Source: JBLWXV01 sp048267245
Lineage (GTDB): Bacteria > Bdellovibrionota > Bacteriovoracia > Bacteriovoracales > Bacteriovoracaceae
Length of the DNA: 64,000 nucleotides
NCBI GenBank assembly: GCA_048267245.1
Contig: JBLWXV010000002.1
Span: 496,001-560,000, forward strand
Direction of reading: 5' to 3'
This document shows positions 41,406 through 49,328 of the stretch, one piece after another (the first letter of the stretch is position 1; each line of letters starts with the position of its first letter). The notes beneath the pieces are model-generated. The model was not told the origin of the DNA and did no database searches. It worked only from the letters and a program-made list of their open reading frames with translations. Both the position numbers and the translations under genes were made by a program.

Positions 41406-42407
41406 ATGAAGTATATTCTCGCACTGGGATTAATTCCTTTTTCCTTGGCCACACTGGCCGCAGACGTGGACTATTCCTACTGTCAAAAGAACTTTAATCC
41501 CAATCCAGATATGCAATTTGGTGGAAGCCCGGACTTTCCCTTTCGCATGGATAAAGACGGCAAGGTGAGAGCTCACAAAGACGCCACCTATACTTTTGAT
41601 AAAGAGAGCAACACAGAGACGATTAAGTACAAGATCAAAGGTTTTGGCGATTATACAACAGACTTTGAAGTCGTTATTAAAAGAGATGAGAATGGGGCGC
41701 CTACTCAGATAATTCAAAATAATGCCTTTAAAGGATTTAAATCCGAAACAGGTCTAGGCTCAACTAATAAAGGCTTTATGGGAATGCCTGGTTATGGCAT
41801 GGGGCTTGGGATGGGTATGATGGCCTCTGGACCCAGTAAGTACTCCACTGTGTATGACATTAAAGTGAAGTCTGGGAAGTGCTTTCCCTATCGCACGACT
41901 TCTCTTGTTGAGACGAATGGCAATACCCATAAATCTTTCGTCAATGACGTTGAGCTTTGCCGAGATATTAAAAAGATGCTCAAAGAAGAGGGAACTGAAG
42001 GCTCAGAGGCAAACAAACTCAAGGCTTGTTATGAGCAATATCAAGATAAGGCGCAAAAGATCTTAAGTGGTCACTTAAAGAGAAACGACGATCTCTATAA
42101 TCCTCCTAAGTCAAAAGAGGAAGTAACAGGTCCATGGGGAAGTGGTGGCTACTACGCCAATCCCTATCAAGGTAGCTATGGCGGGTCAGAAGGCTATGGC
42201 GCCGGTGGATTTGCAGGCAGCATTGATAATATTGTCGAAAATAAGAGTTTCAATCCGTCAGAAAAAATTAAAATGCTAGCTGAGTATTGTAAGTTTCCTT
42301 TTGGCGCCATTGATGAAATGACAAAGGATGAATCGCTCTTTAAAGAAGAAGTTTCAAGCTCTCAAAAATCTAATTCAGCTGCGGATCCATCAGTTCACGA
42401 AAAATAA
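41406..42407 (+). CDS. Secreted protein of unknown function with Gly/Tyr-rich segments
   Basis: A 333-residue protein with signal peptide MKYILALGLIPFSLATLAA. It has a Gly/Met-rich segment (GFMGMPGYGMGLGMGMMASG, about residues 122-141) and a second Gly/Tyr-rich segment (GPWGSGGYYANPYQG, about 240-275), suggesting flexible linkers. Cys residues at DYSYCQ, SGKCFPY, VELCRD, KACYEQ and EYCKFPF allow several disulfides. The family is not recognised. A strong bidirectional hairpin terminator follows immediately. Confidence 0.7.
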   Translation: MKYILALGLIPFSLATLAADVDYSYCQKNFNPNPDMQFGGSPDFPFRMDKDGKVRAHKDATYTFDKESNTETIKYKIKGFGDYTTDFEVVIKRDENGAPTQIIQNNAFKGFKSETGLGSTNKGFMGMPGYGMGLGMGMMASGPSKYSTVYDIKVKSGKCFPYRTTSLVETNGNTHKSFVNDVELCRDIKKMLKEEGTEGSEANKLKACYEQYQDKAQKILSGHLKRNDDLYNPPKSKEEVTGPWGSGGYYANPYQGSYGGSEGYGAGGFAGSIDNIVENKSFNPSEKIKMLAEYCKFPFGAIDEMTKDESLFKEEVSSSQKSNSAADPSVHEK

Positions 42408-42410
42408 TCG

Positions 42411-42450
42411 AAAAGTGACCAATGCCTATTGCTAGGCATTGGTCACTTTT
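42411..42450. terminator. Bidirectional intrinsic terminator
   Basis: A perfect 17-bp stem (AAAAGTGACCAATGCCT with its complement) and a 6-base loop between the 41.4 kb secreted protein and the convergent papain-like protease. A/T runs sit on both flanks (AAAA and TTTTT), so it can work in both directions. Confidence 0.9.
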
Positions 42451-42451
42451 T

Positions 42452-43957
42452 CTAGTTAATAACCGAAGTAAAAATTCCCTTGGCATAATTTCTTAGATAC
42501 TTGTAGTCCACATAGTAGTAGCCACAATCGCCATTCCAAGTTCCCCAACTATTTTTTACAATAAAGAAGCCCTTCTCTGTGGCCGGAGTCACTCCTGCTG
42601 GAAGCTTTGAGTTTGGAATAAAACCTAGAAGTACACTAGCGTGCCCGCCTACATTATCTTGCCCTGATTGATAGTAGACATAGCCATCACTTCCGGTGCT
42701 CATGAAATTATCTCTAACATTAAAGCTTAGGACCAGAGGCACCTTTGACTTGAGTAGTGAGATCGCAAGATCGAGTGAAGCGGCTTTATTCCAGCTAAAG
42801 AAGATATTTCCTGTGTCGACGATCTGAATATTCTTAGCAGTTCCACGATAGGGAACAGTGTAGTTGTAGTTTCTAAATGGCCAGACACCGGTGATACTTT
42901 CTTGCGACTGGAAGGCGAAATTTGTACACATCTCTCCATTGTAACCTGTGCACGACATTGGATAGATGTCACCAGACTTATTTCCGATTGAGCTCGATGG
43001 GTTATATTCCCAAAAAGATTCGTATTGAAATTTAATATTCTTAGAATCCATTTTACTTAGAGCACTTCCGGTGTTGAGGCCATAGGTGTAGCGCCCACCA
43101 TGATCTGAGTAGATCTCTCCATAGAAATACGTATACTGTTCGGCCAAATTATAGGCCTTGTCCTCCTTGAGCATCAAAAGAGACTCGACGGCGGCGTTTA
43201 TGGCAAAGCTCACACAACTGCCGCGACTTCCCTGACTCTTAATGCAAGTGTGATAGTACTTAAGTGGAAAGTCGGCGGTATTTGAATTGGCAAAGAGGCC
43301 ATCGGGGTCGTGATCAACTTCTGCGCATCTATTGGCACTGTCTCCGGCGCCTACACGCTGCTGTCCGATCTCATCATCGCAATCCCACTTCCACCCAGGA
43401 CTCGTGGGCTTAAAGGGAATAAGGGTGAGCTTGCCAATGAGACCGATGAGAAAGTTGAGCTCCTTCTTTGCCTCATCTTTAGAGAGTTTTTTAATTTCCT
43501 CTGGCGTTTTAAAGCGAGTGCGTTGAGCGGGGAGAATAATATTGTAGGCGATCTCATACTGAGACTTGATATTGTAATCGTTTTCACTCTCTAGCAGAGT
43601 GCGGCCGAATTCGGAGAGTCCCGTGATCTCTCCTTGCAGTCTAAGCACTTGTCCGCGAGAGTCTTTTACCTGACGACCTAGATCCATCTCTTGGAGCTTG
43701 TCGAAGTTTCCTTCTTTAATCAGCTTTGCAGCAACGTTAAATAATTTAGGGTTGATGACGTTTGGAATCTCCCTGGGATTTTTCTCCAAATAGGAAACTG
43801 CCGTTGTGAGGGTGAGTCGATAATCTCTTTCAATGGTTTGAACTTCTTTTGAAGTCATGCGTAGAACTTCATCCTGAGCGAAGCTGCGCGACTGGGCGAA
43901 GACGGGGTTGGCGACAATCAATGAGAGCAGAGCGATTTGTGTCAGTTGTCTTTTCAT
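42452..43957 (-). CDS. Secreted papain-like (C1A) cysteine peptidase
   Basis: From ATG 43957 (AAGGAG 6-10 bases upstream) the product is 501 residues with signal peptide MKRQLTQIALLSLIVANPVFA. The C1A catalytic residues are visible: Gln and Cys248 in SQGSRGSCVSFA, His in VGGHASVLLGF, and Asn in IVKNSWGTWNGDCG. The ~220 residues before the catalytic domain are helical and could be a propeptide that keeps the enzyme inactive until secretion. Papain-type enzymes with this layout occur in various predatory or gliding bacteria; the substrate is unknown. Confidence 0.9.
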   Translation of the reverse strand: MKRQLTQIALLSLIVANPVFAQSRSFAQDEVLRMTSKEVQTIERDYRLTLTTAVSYLEKNPREIPNVINPKLFNVAAKLIKEGNFDKLQEMDLGRQVKDSRGQVLRLQGEITGLSEFGRTLLESENDYNIKSQYEIAYNIILPAQRTRFKTPEEIKKLSKDEAKKELNFLIGLIGKLTLIPFKPTSPGWKWDCDDEIGQQRVGAGDSANRCAEVDHDPDGLFANSNTADFPLKYYHTCIKSQGSRGSCVSFAINAAVESLLMLKEDKAYNLAEQYTYFYGEIYSDHGGRYTYGLNTGSALSKMDSKNIKFQYESFWEYNPSSSIGNKSGDIYPMSCTGYNGEMCTNFAFQSQESITGVWPFRNYNYTVPYRGTAKNIQIVDTGNIFFSWNKAASLDLAISLLKSKVPLVLSFNVRDNFMSTGSDGYVYYQSGQDNVGGHASVLLGFIPNSKLPAGVTPATEKGFFIVKNSWGTWNGDCGYYYVDYKYLRNYAKGIFTSVIN

Positions 43958-44121
43958 CTTTTCTCCTTTTCGATGAATCATGCTTTCTGTTGTCCTTGTC
44001 AAAAGTCATGCCAATAAAAGAAGTAGATTTAATCGATGGTGGTGATTAACTGACCCTTAAGAAAATTTTAATTATGGTGTCGCACAACAAGGTTGTTGCT
44101 AGGCGTGAGGACAAAGTGATC

Positions 44122-44427
44122 CTAGATACTCTTCTTGAGCATCTCCACTAAACCTGGGAAGCGCGCTTTAAGATCCTTGATGCGAAGTGAGTTTAAGCAC
44201 TTCGTTCCTTCACTTCGACCAGCGATGAGTCCGGCCTCGTAAAGAATTTTGATGTGATGAGAAAAAGTGGAAGTCGCAACATTGTGTTCAAACTCACCGC
44301 AGGCAAGTTCCTTGCCGCGGGCCTTGAGAAGTTGTTGAATGACCGAGAGACGAATCGGGTCTCCAAGCGCTTTTAGCACTTGGTCTAACTCGATATCTTT
44401 TACGTCGGGAACATTTAGATTTGGCAT
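44122..44427 (-). CDS. ArsR-family helix-turn-helix regulator
   Basis: A 101-residue winged-helix repressor: ELDQVLKALGDPIRLSVIQQLL opens the domain, then TSTFSHHIKILYEAGLIAGRSEGTKCLNSLRI contains the recognition helix and wing. The classical metal motif ELCVCDL is absent, although one Cys is present (ELACGEF), so sensing is probably not by As/Zn through that site. It is divergent from an LLM flavin oxidoreductase with a perfect 6-bp-arm palindrome between them, its likely operator. Confidence 0.88.
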   Translation of the reverse strand: MPNLNVPDVKDIELDQVLKALGDPIRLSVIQQLLKARGKELACGEFEHNVATSTFSHHIKILYEAGLIAGRSEGTKCLNSLRIKDLKARFPGLVEMLKKSI

Positions 44428-44472
44428 GAGTTGAATATATTTCTTGTTGAGCTTGTCGTCAATTTTCTTAAT

Positions 44473-44490
44473 GTTCGATAATTGTCGAAC
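44473..44490. promoter_or_regulatory. ArsR operator candidate, strong palindrome
   Basis: GTTCGATAATTGTCGAAC, with 6-bp perfect arms, lies between the divergent arsR and LLM oxidoreductase genes. A second, imperfect palindrome (44497-44512, TTTGATGATTATCGAA) lies 23 bp further along and shares the GAT and ATCGAA parts. Together they are the probable repressor sites. Confidence 0.6.
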
Positions 44491-44496
44491 TGTTAG

Positions 44497-44512
44497 TTTG
44501 ATGATTATCGAA
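44497..44512. promoter_or_regulatory. ArsR operator candidate, weaker second site
   Basis: The imperfect palindrome TTTGATGATTATCGAA matches its reverse complement at 12 of 16 positions. It resembles the stronger site at 44473-44490, and its centre is 23 bp away. It is 40 bp before the LLM oxidoreductase ATG. Confidence 0.4.
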
Positions 44513-44551
44513 GTAATGATAAGCTAGTTTCTCTAGCAAAAAGGATTTGAA

Positions 44552-45523
44552 ATGAAATTGTCCTACCTCGACCTCGTTAATATTAACGAGGGAGAAGAAA
44601 TCAAAGATTCCTATGAAAGAAGTGTGATGGTTGCCCAAAAACTTGAAGAGTTTGGCTATGAGAGAATTTGGGTTGCCGAGCACCACAATATGGAGGGAAT
44701 CGGCAGCGCCGCTACCTCACTGATTATTTCTCATCTCGCGGCCAATACTCGCAGGATTAAGTTGGGAGCAGGGGGCATTATGCTTCCCAATCACGCTCCT
44801 CTTGTGATCGCTGAGCAATTTGGAACGCTAGAAACTCTCTATCCCGGCAGGATCGAGCTAGGTCTTGGGCGCGCGCCAGGAACAGATGCGCTCACTATGC
44901 GCGCTCTTCGCAGAGATCGCACTAGTTCTGATAGTTTTCCCAGTGATGTGCGCGAGCTCCAGGCCTACTTTAGTAATGAAAGCGGTAGTGTGAAGGCAGT
45001 GCCAGGTAAGAATTTGCAAATTCCCTTGTGGATTTTAGGCTCAAGCACTTTCGGGGCGAGACTTGCTGCGGAGTTTGGACTTCCCTATGCCTTTGCCTCG
45101 CACTTTGCACCGGACGCACTCTTTGAGGCAATAGCTACTTACCGCAAACACTTTAGGCCATCTGAGCAGCTTGCCAGTCCCCATGTGATGCTTGGAGTGA
45201 ATATTATTCTCGCCTCTGAGCATGAGGAAGCGCTCTACCTTGCTACAAGTCAAAAACAGGCCTTTTCAAATATCGTCAAAGGGCGCACACAGCGCTTTCC
45301 AAAGCCCGTGGCCCCAGCTCACTTGGTGCTCGATGAACATGCCGAAATTTTCGCCTCTAATATGCTTCGCTACACATTTGTGGGAACTAAAGAAAGTGTG
45401 CGCGGGGAGCTGCAAAACTTTATCGATCAGACCGGGGCAAATGAATTAATGGTAGTGTGCTCAGTCTTTGATGGTTTGAAGAAGGTTGAATCCCTTAAAC
45501 TTCTCAGTGAATTAATGAACTAA
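44552..45523 (+). CDS. LLM-class flavin-dependent oxidoreductase
   Basis: A 323-residue bacterial-luciferase-like monooxygenase. Typical segments are RIWVAEHHNMEGIGSAATSLIISHLAANTRRIKLGAGGIMLPNH, EQFGTLETLYPGRIELGLGRAPGTD and PLWILGSSTFGARLAAEFGLPYAFASH. The group resembles YhbW/MsnO8. It probably uses FMNH2 from a partner reductase, but the substrate is unknown. It is divergent from ArsR and likely its target, so it may be de-repressed under stress. The next gene is a separate SRPBCC protein 64 bp away. Confidence 0.92.
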   Translation: MKLSYLDLVNINEGEEIKDSYERSVMVAQKLEEFGYERIWVAEHHNMEGIGSAATSLIISHLAANTRRIKLGAGGIMLPNHAPLVIAEQFGTLETLYPGRIELGLGRAPGTDALTMRALRRDRTSSDSFPSDVRELQAYFSNESGSVKAVPGKNLQIPLWILGSSTFGARLAAEFGLPYAFASHFAPDALFEAIATYRKHFRPSEQLASPHVMLGVNIILASEHEEALYLATSQKQAFSNIVKGRTQRFPKPVAPAHLVLDEHAEIFASNMLRYTFVGTKESVRGELQNFIDQTGANELMVVCSVFDGLKKVESLKLLSELMN

Positions 45524-45587
45524 ACTCGCTAAGCTTCTATGACTACGGCAACGACGAATGTCGCAATAAGTCGCAATAGGAGTTATT

Positions 45588-46037
45588 ATGAGTGGTCACA
45601 CAATTAATTTGCACCGAGTTTTAAAAGCCCCTGCCTCGAGAGTCTTTCGCGCTTTTATAGATGCCGACGCCCTGGCGACCTGGAGCCCACCATTTGGATT
45701 CACCGCCAAGGTTCACGAGATGGATGCCAGAGAGGGCGGCGGCTATAAAATGTCCTTCACCAATTTTACCACCGGCAAGCAGCACTCCTTTGGTGGTCGC
45801 TACACGAAAATTAAAGAGAATCAACTCATTGAGTATTACGATGAGTTTGACGACCCCAATCTACCAGGAAGAATGGAGATCACAGTAACTTTTAAAGAAG
45901 TTCTCTGCGGCACTGAGCTCGCCATCAAGCAGGCCGGAGTTCCAGAGATTATTCCAGCGGAAATGTGCTACCTTGGTTGGCAGGAATCACTTACAAAATT
46001 GGCCCACTTAGTTGAGCCCGAAATTAAGGATGAATAG
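45588..46037 (+). CDS. SRPBCC-family (AHSA1-like) protein
   Basis: A 149-residue START/Bet v 1-fold protein of the AHSA1 type: INLHRVLKAPASRVFRAFIDADALATW opens the domain with the typical ATW core, then FGFTAKVHEMDAREGGGYKMSF, GGRYTKIKENQLIEYYDEFDD and the C-terminal YLGWQESLTKLAHLVEPE. The ligand is unknown. AGGAG precedes ATG 45588, and the tail lies 4 bases before the GST ATG, so the two form an operon. Confidence 0.9.
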   Translation: MSGHTINLHRVLKAPASRVFRAFIDADALATWSPPFGFTAKVHEMDAREGGGYKMSFTNFTTGKQHSFGGRYTKIKENQLIEYYDEFDDPNLPGRMEITVTFKEVLCGTELAIKQAGVPEIIPAEMCYLGWQESLTKLAHLVEPEIKDE

Positions 46038-46041
46038 AGAG

Positions 46042-46674
46042 ATGAATCGATTTAGCGTTATTGCCAATGCCCCAAAATTTACGAAAGGATTTGTTAAGGA
46101 GATGCGCGTTCGCTGGGCGCTCGAGGAGATGAATCTTCCTTATGAAGAACATCGCTATGAGCACGCGAAACTTAAAGAAGGCGATTACCTAGAAAAGCAG
46201 CCCTTCGGTCAAGTTCCCTACTTTGAATCAGAGGGAGTGACTATGTTTGAAACTGGCGCGATTCTCTTGCACCTCGCTCTCAAGCACGGACAACTGCTTC
46301 CTGCTGATGAAGTTAAGCGCGCCGAGGCCCTCACTTGGCACTTTGCTTCTCTCACATCCTTAGAGCCGGCCGTCGCTCATTGCACAGTTGTGAATTTCTT
46401 TTGCCGAGGTGAGGAGTGGGCCGAATTGAGAAAGCCAGTGGCGCTTGAGAATCTCAATAAGCGCCTCGAGGCCGTTTCAAAGGCCATTGGGGAGCGTGAA
46501 TATCTGGCGGGAGACTTTAGCATTGCCGATATTTCAATGACGACAGTTCTAAGAGACGCTATGGGGTCAAAGCTCCTAGTTAATTTTCCCAATTTAATGG
46601 CCTATAAAGAGCGCAATGAGGCGCGAGCGGGCTTTAAAAGAGCGCTTGAATCCCACCAACAGCTCTATCTTTAG
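46042..46674 (+). CDS. Glutathione S-transferase-family protein
   Basis: About 210 residues with the GST layout: a thioredoxin-like N-terminal domain (VRWALEEMNLPYEEHRY, FGQVPYFESEGVTMFETGAILLHLA) with the cis-Pro VPYFE and the ETGAI glutathione-binding turn, then an all-helical C-terminal domain (YLAGDFSIADISMTTVLRDA). Cys/Ser at the catalytic position is not certain. ATG 46042 is four bases after the SRPBCC stop; ATG 46030 overlaps that stop and has poorer spacing. It may detoxify electrophiles, but the substrate is unknown. Confidence 0.88.
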   Translation: MNRFSVIANAPKFTKGFVKEMRVRWALEEMNLPYEEHRYEHAKLKEGDYLEKQPFGQVPYFESEGVTMFETGAILLHLALKHGQLLPADEVKRAEALTWHFASLTSLEPAVAHCTVVNFFCRGEEWAELRKPVALENLNKRLEAVSKAIGEREYLAGDFSIADISMTTVLRDAMGSKLLVNFPNLMAYKERNEARAGFKRALESHQQLYL

Positions 46675-46679
46675 TTCTT

Positions 46680-46704
46680 TGCGCCCCAATATTCTTGGGG
46701 CGCA
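46680..46704 (+). terminator. Probable terminator hairpin after GST
   Basis: A 10-bp stem, TGCGCCCCAA with its complement, and a 5-base loop directly after the GST stop codon. No clean T run follows (CCTTCGG), so termination may be weak or the hairpin may protect the 3' end of the mRNA. Confidence 0.55.
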
Positions 46705-46711
46705 CCTTCGG

Positions 46712-46742
46712 TTGACACCCTTGTCCTAACCTTATCTATAAT
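46712..46742 (+). promoter_or_regulatory. Sigma70-type promoter of the ECF sigma-VWA operon
   Basis: TTGACA at 46712-46717 with TCTATA (46735-46740) at a 17-bp spacer, or TATAAT (46737-46742) at 19 bp. It lies about 80 bp before the sigma-factor ATG. A housekeeping promoter here means the sigma gene need not depend only on autoregulation. Confidence 0.65.
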
Positions 46743-46820
46743 ATTGAAATCATTGCATTTTTTAAGATTGATTAATAAATCACAGGGCCCATTCGTTGTC
46801 TTAGTAAAGGAGCACTTCCA

Positions 46821-47318
46821 ATGGCGGCGCAAAAGAAGACTTGGTTTCAAAAGACAATGCGAGAGCAACAAGGTGGACTCATTCGATACACTCATAAAAT
46901 TCTTCGCAATGAAGAGAGTGCTAAAGATGTAGTCCAGGATGGATTTATCAAACTTTGGGATCAAAAGTATCCAGAGTCTGAAGCTCTCGTCCCTCCTTGG
47001 CTCTACCGAGTCTGCCGAAATTTAGCGATTGATATTTATCGCAAAAATCAAAAGCTCATTTCGCTAGAGGAGGCGAGTGAGCACTTTGAGCTACTTGGAA
47101 GTGAAGAGGAGAAATTTATGGGGCGTGAGGTTTTTATCGCTCTTAAATCTCTTCCCAAGAAAAATCAAGAAGTCATGGTGCTCATGTTTAGTGAGGGTCT
47201 TAGCTATAAAGAAATAGCTGAGGTGACCAGTCTGACGACCAGTTATGTGGGAGTCATTATTCATCAATCAATTAAAGCTCTAAGAGAAGGGCTCAAAGAG
47301 GAGTTCTTTCATGTCTAA
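46821..47318 (+). CDS. ECF-type RNA polymerase sigma factor
   Basis: A 165-residue sigma-70 family protein of the ECF type. Region 2 includes NEESAKDVVQDGFIKLWDQ and PPWLYRVCRNLAIDIYRKNQK. Region 4 is LPKKNQEVMVLMFSEGLSYKEIAEVTSLTTSYVGVIIHQSIKALRE. It starts at ATG 46821 with AGGAG upstream. The last 8 bp overlap the start of the anti-sigma/VWA protein gene, a sign of translational coupling. The downstream protein is its probable regulator. Confidence 0.92.
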   Translation: MAAQKKTWFQKTMREQQGGLIRYTHKILRNEESAKDVVQDGFIKLWDQKYPESEALVPPWLYRVCRNLAIDIYRKNQKLISLEEASEHFELLGSEEEKFMGREVFIALKSLPKKNQEVMVLMFSEGLSYKEIAEVTSLTTSYVGVIIHQSIKALREGLKEEFFHV

Positions 47319-49296
47319 TCTTCATGATGATCCCAAATTTACACTATTCGCTCTCGGACAACTGAGTCCTGAGGAGAGCAGGGAGTTTGAGATGAAAATG
47401 CAAAATGATAGTGCCGCCAAGAAAGAGTATGAAGACATTCAAAAAATGGCAGGAGTTCTCAGAGATGAATTTTCTACTGAGCAGCTCTCAAGATTAAACC
47501 CTGATCAGGTAGAAGAGATTTCAAAGGTGTATGAGTCTAAACAGAGCTGGTGGAAGCGAGGACTTCCCTGGCTTGCGACAACCTCTCTTGTGATTGTCGG
47601 TGTAATTCAATTTAAAGAGATATCAACACGAAAACTCACAGAACTCACTGGAGATGTTTTTGGAAAGGCATCAAGTACTCTTGAGAAGTCATCTTCTTAT
47701 GATATTGCCTCAAGCACTCCCTCCACCTTGATGCAAGCTGAGCCTGCAAAGAAGGAGATTGCCCCACAGAGTAGGGCCGCCCCTCTTGCTAAGGGAAAAG
47801 TCTCTAGGGGGATGTTCGCCAATGAAGGCGCGCAGATGATTGGATCTTTGCCAGTAGAACATAATACGGAGGCCTATGATCACGTTGAATTAAACGAGTT
47901 TATTCGCGTGGCCGATAAGCCTCTGTCCACATTCTCAGTGGATGTGGATACAGCAAGTTACTCTAATTCGCGTCGCTTCTTTAACGATGCCCTTCTTCCA
48001 CCTAAGGAATCGATCCGAGTGGAAGAATTTATCAATTACTTTGATTATGCATATGAAGCTCCAAAATCAGACTCTGAGCATCCCATTGCTATTCACACGG
48101 AGATTGCGAATTCACCCTTTCACTCCAAGTACAAACTCGTGAAGGTCGCTCTTAAGGCAAAAGAGTTCTTGATGGAGAGTCGCCCAAAATCAAATCTCGT
48201 CTTTCTTATTGACGTCTCTGGATCGATGGGGAGTGCCAATAAATTGCCATTGGTACAAGCCTCTATAAAAGAGATGGTTCGCAAGATGGATGGTGACGAG
48301 AAGATATCAATTGTCGTCTATGCTGGCTCTTCTGGTCTTGTTCTCCCTCCGACTGAAGCGAGTGACATTCCGACTATCTTTAACGCTCTTGGTAGTCTCG
48401 GCGCCGGTGGCTCAACCAATGGGGGAGCTGGGATAGAGCTTGCCTACAAAACGGCGCAAGATAATTTTATAAAGGATGGAAATAATCGCGTGATCATTGT
48501 CACAGATGGTGATTTCAATGTGGGGCAGACATCTCAGGGCAGTCTAGTGGATATGATTAAGGAAAAGGCCAAGTCTAATATTTTCCTCACGGTCCTCGGT
48601 GTGGGAATGGGCAATTATAAAGACTCAACGCTTGAGAAACTGGCCGATCATGGAAATGGCAATTACGCCTATATCGACAATCTTAATGAGGCGAGAAAAG
48701 TACTTATTAATGATCGCTTTAAAACACTTCACACTGTTGCAAAGGATGTAAAACTTCAGGTTGAGTTTAATCCCAATCAAGTTCAAGCTTACCGCCTTCT
48801 TGGCTATGAAAATAGAAAGCTCGCCGATAAAGATTTTAATGACGATAAGAAAGACGCTGGGGATATGGGCGCAGGTCATACGGTGACTGCTTTTTATGAG
48901 ATCGTCCCGGTTGGTGTTAAAGTCGATCTTCCAAAAGTTGACGATCTAAAGTATCAACAGAAAAAAGATGTGAGTAGTGACAGTAGTGATGCTCTAACAG
49001 TCAAGCTTCGCTATAAAGAACCAACTGGAAGTAAGAGTAAGCTTCTTGAACAAGTTTTGGTCATGAAAGAGCGCAAGTTTAGTGAGGCGAGTAGCGACTT
49101 CCAATTTGCGGCAAGTGTCGCCGGATTTGCCATGGTGCTTAGAGATGATCCGCTGCTTGGAGAAATTAAAACTTCAGAGCTCATTGAAATTGCACAGAAG
49201 AATAAAGGTGAGGACCAATTTAATTATCGACAAGAATTTATTGAGAATATGAGAATAGCTAGAAAGATAGTAGAAAAGAATCGCAAGTGGGAATAA
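47311..49296 (+). CDS. Anti-sigma-like plus VWA (YfbK-type) membrane protein
   Basis: A 661-residue protein. The N-terminal ~90 residues (DDPKFTLFALGQLSPEESREFE, then a helix and a membrane segment WLATTSLVIVGVIQF around 90-105) resemble the cytosolic N-terminal part of anti-sigma factors. After a linker comes the YfbK region (FSVDVDTASYSNSRRFFNDALLPPKESIRVEEFINYF), a VWA domain whose MIDAS motif is Asp301-x-Ser-x-Ser (LIDVSGSMGSANKL), and a C-terminal DUF3520-type domain (LKVRYKEP-like LKLRYKEPT). It overlaps the sigma gene by 8 bp, implying that the VWA side senses something outside the cytosol and controls the sigma factor. Confidence 0.88.
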   Translation: MSNLHDDPKFTLFALGQLSPEESREFEMKMQNDSAAKKEYEDIQKMAGVLRDEFSTEQLSRLNPDQVEEISKVYESKQSWWKRGLPWLATTSLVIVGVIQFKEISTRKLTELTGDVFGKASSTLEKSSSYDIASSTPSTLMQAEPAKKEIAPQSRAAPLAKGKVSRGMFANEGAQMIGSLPVEHNTEAYDHVELNEFIRVADKPLSTFSVDVDTASYSNSRRFFNDALLPPKESIRVEEFINYFDYAYEAPKSDSEHPIAIHTEIANSPFHSKYKLVKVALKAKEFLMESRPKSNLVFLIDVSGSMGSANKLPLVQASIKEMVRKMDGDEKISIVVYAGSSGLVLPPTEASDIPTIFNALGSLGAGGSTNGGAGIELAYKTAQDNFIKDGNNRVIIVTDGDFNVGQTSQGSLVDMIKEKAKSNIFLTVLGVGMGNYKDSTLEKLADHGNGNYAYIDNLNEARKVLINDRFKTLHTVAKDVKLQVEFNPNQVQAYRLLGYENRKLADKDFNDDKKDAGDMGAGHTVTAFYEIVPVGVKVDLPKVDDLKYQQKKDVSSDSSDALTVKLRYKEPTGSKSKLLEQVLVMKERKFSEASSDFQFAASVAGFAMVLRDDPLLGEIKTSELIEIAQKNKGEDQFNYRQEFIENMRIARKIVEKNRKWE

Positions 49297-49304
49297 AAAA
49301 ATAT

Positions 49305-49328
49305 GGGGAGCTTTTGCTCCCCTTTTTT
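49305..49328. terminator. Bidirectional intrinsic terminator
   Basis: A 7-bp stem, GGGGAGC, with a TTTT loop and TTTTTT after it on the plus strand. On the minus strand an A run becomes the T run after the hairpin, so it terminates both the VWA gene and the convergent NDH-2 gene. Confidence 0.9.

Noticed and set aside
44090..44106. AACAA-GG-TTGTT inverted repeat downstream of arsR
   Set aside because: Five-base arms in a 119-bp spacer, located after the arsR stop; chance is likely.
45561..45580. Tandem TCGCAATA repeats before the SRPBCC gene
   Set aside because: Only two 10-base units differing at one base and ending in the Shine-Dalgarno; too short to claim a regulatory repeat.
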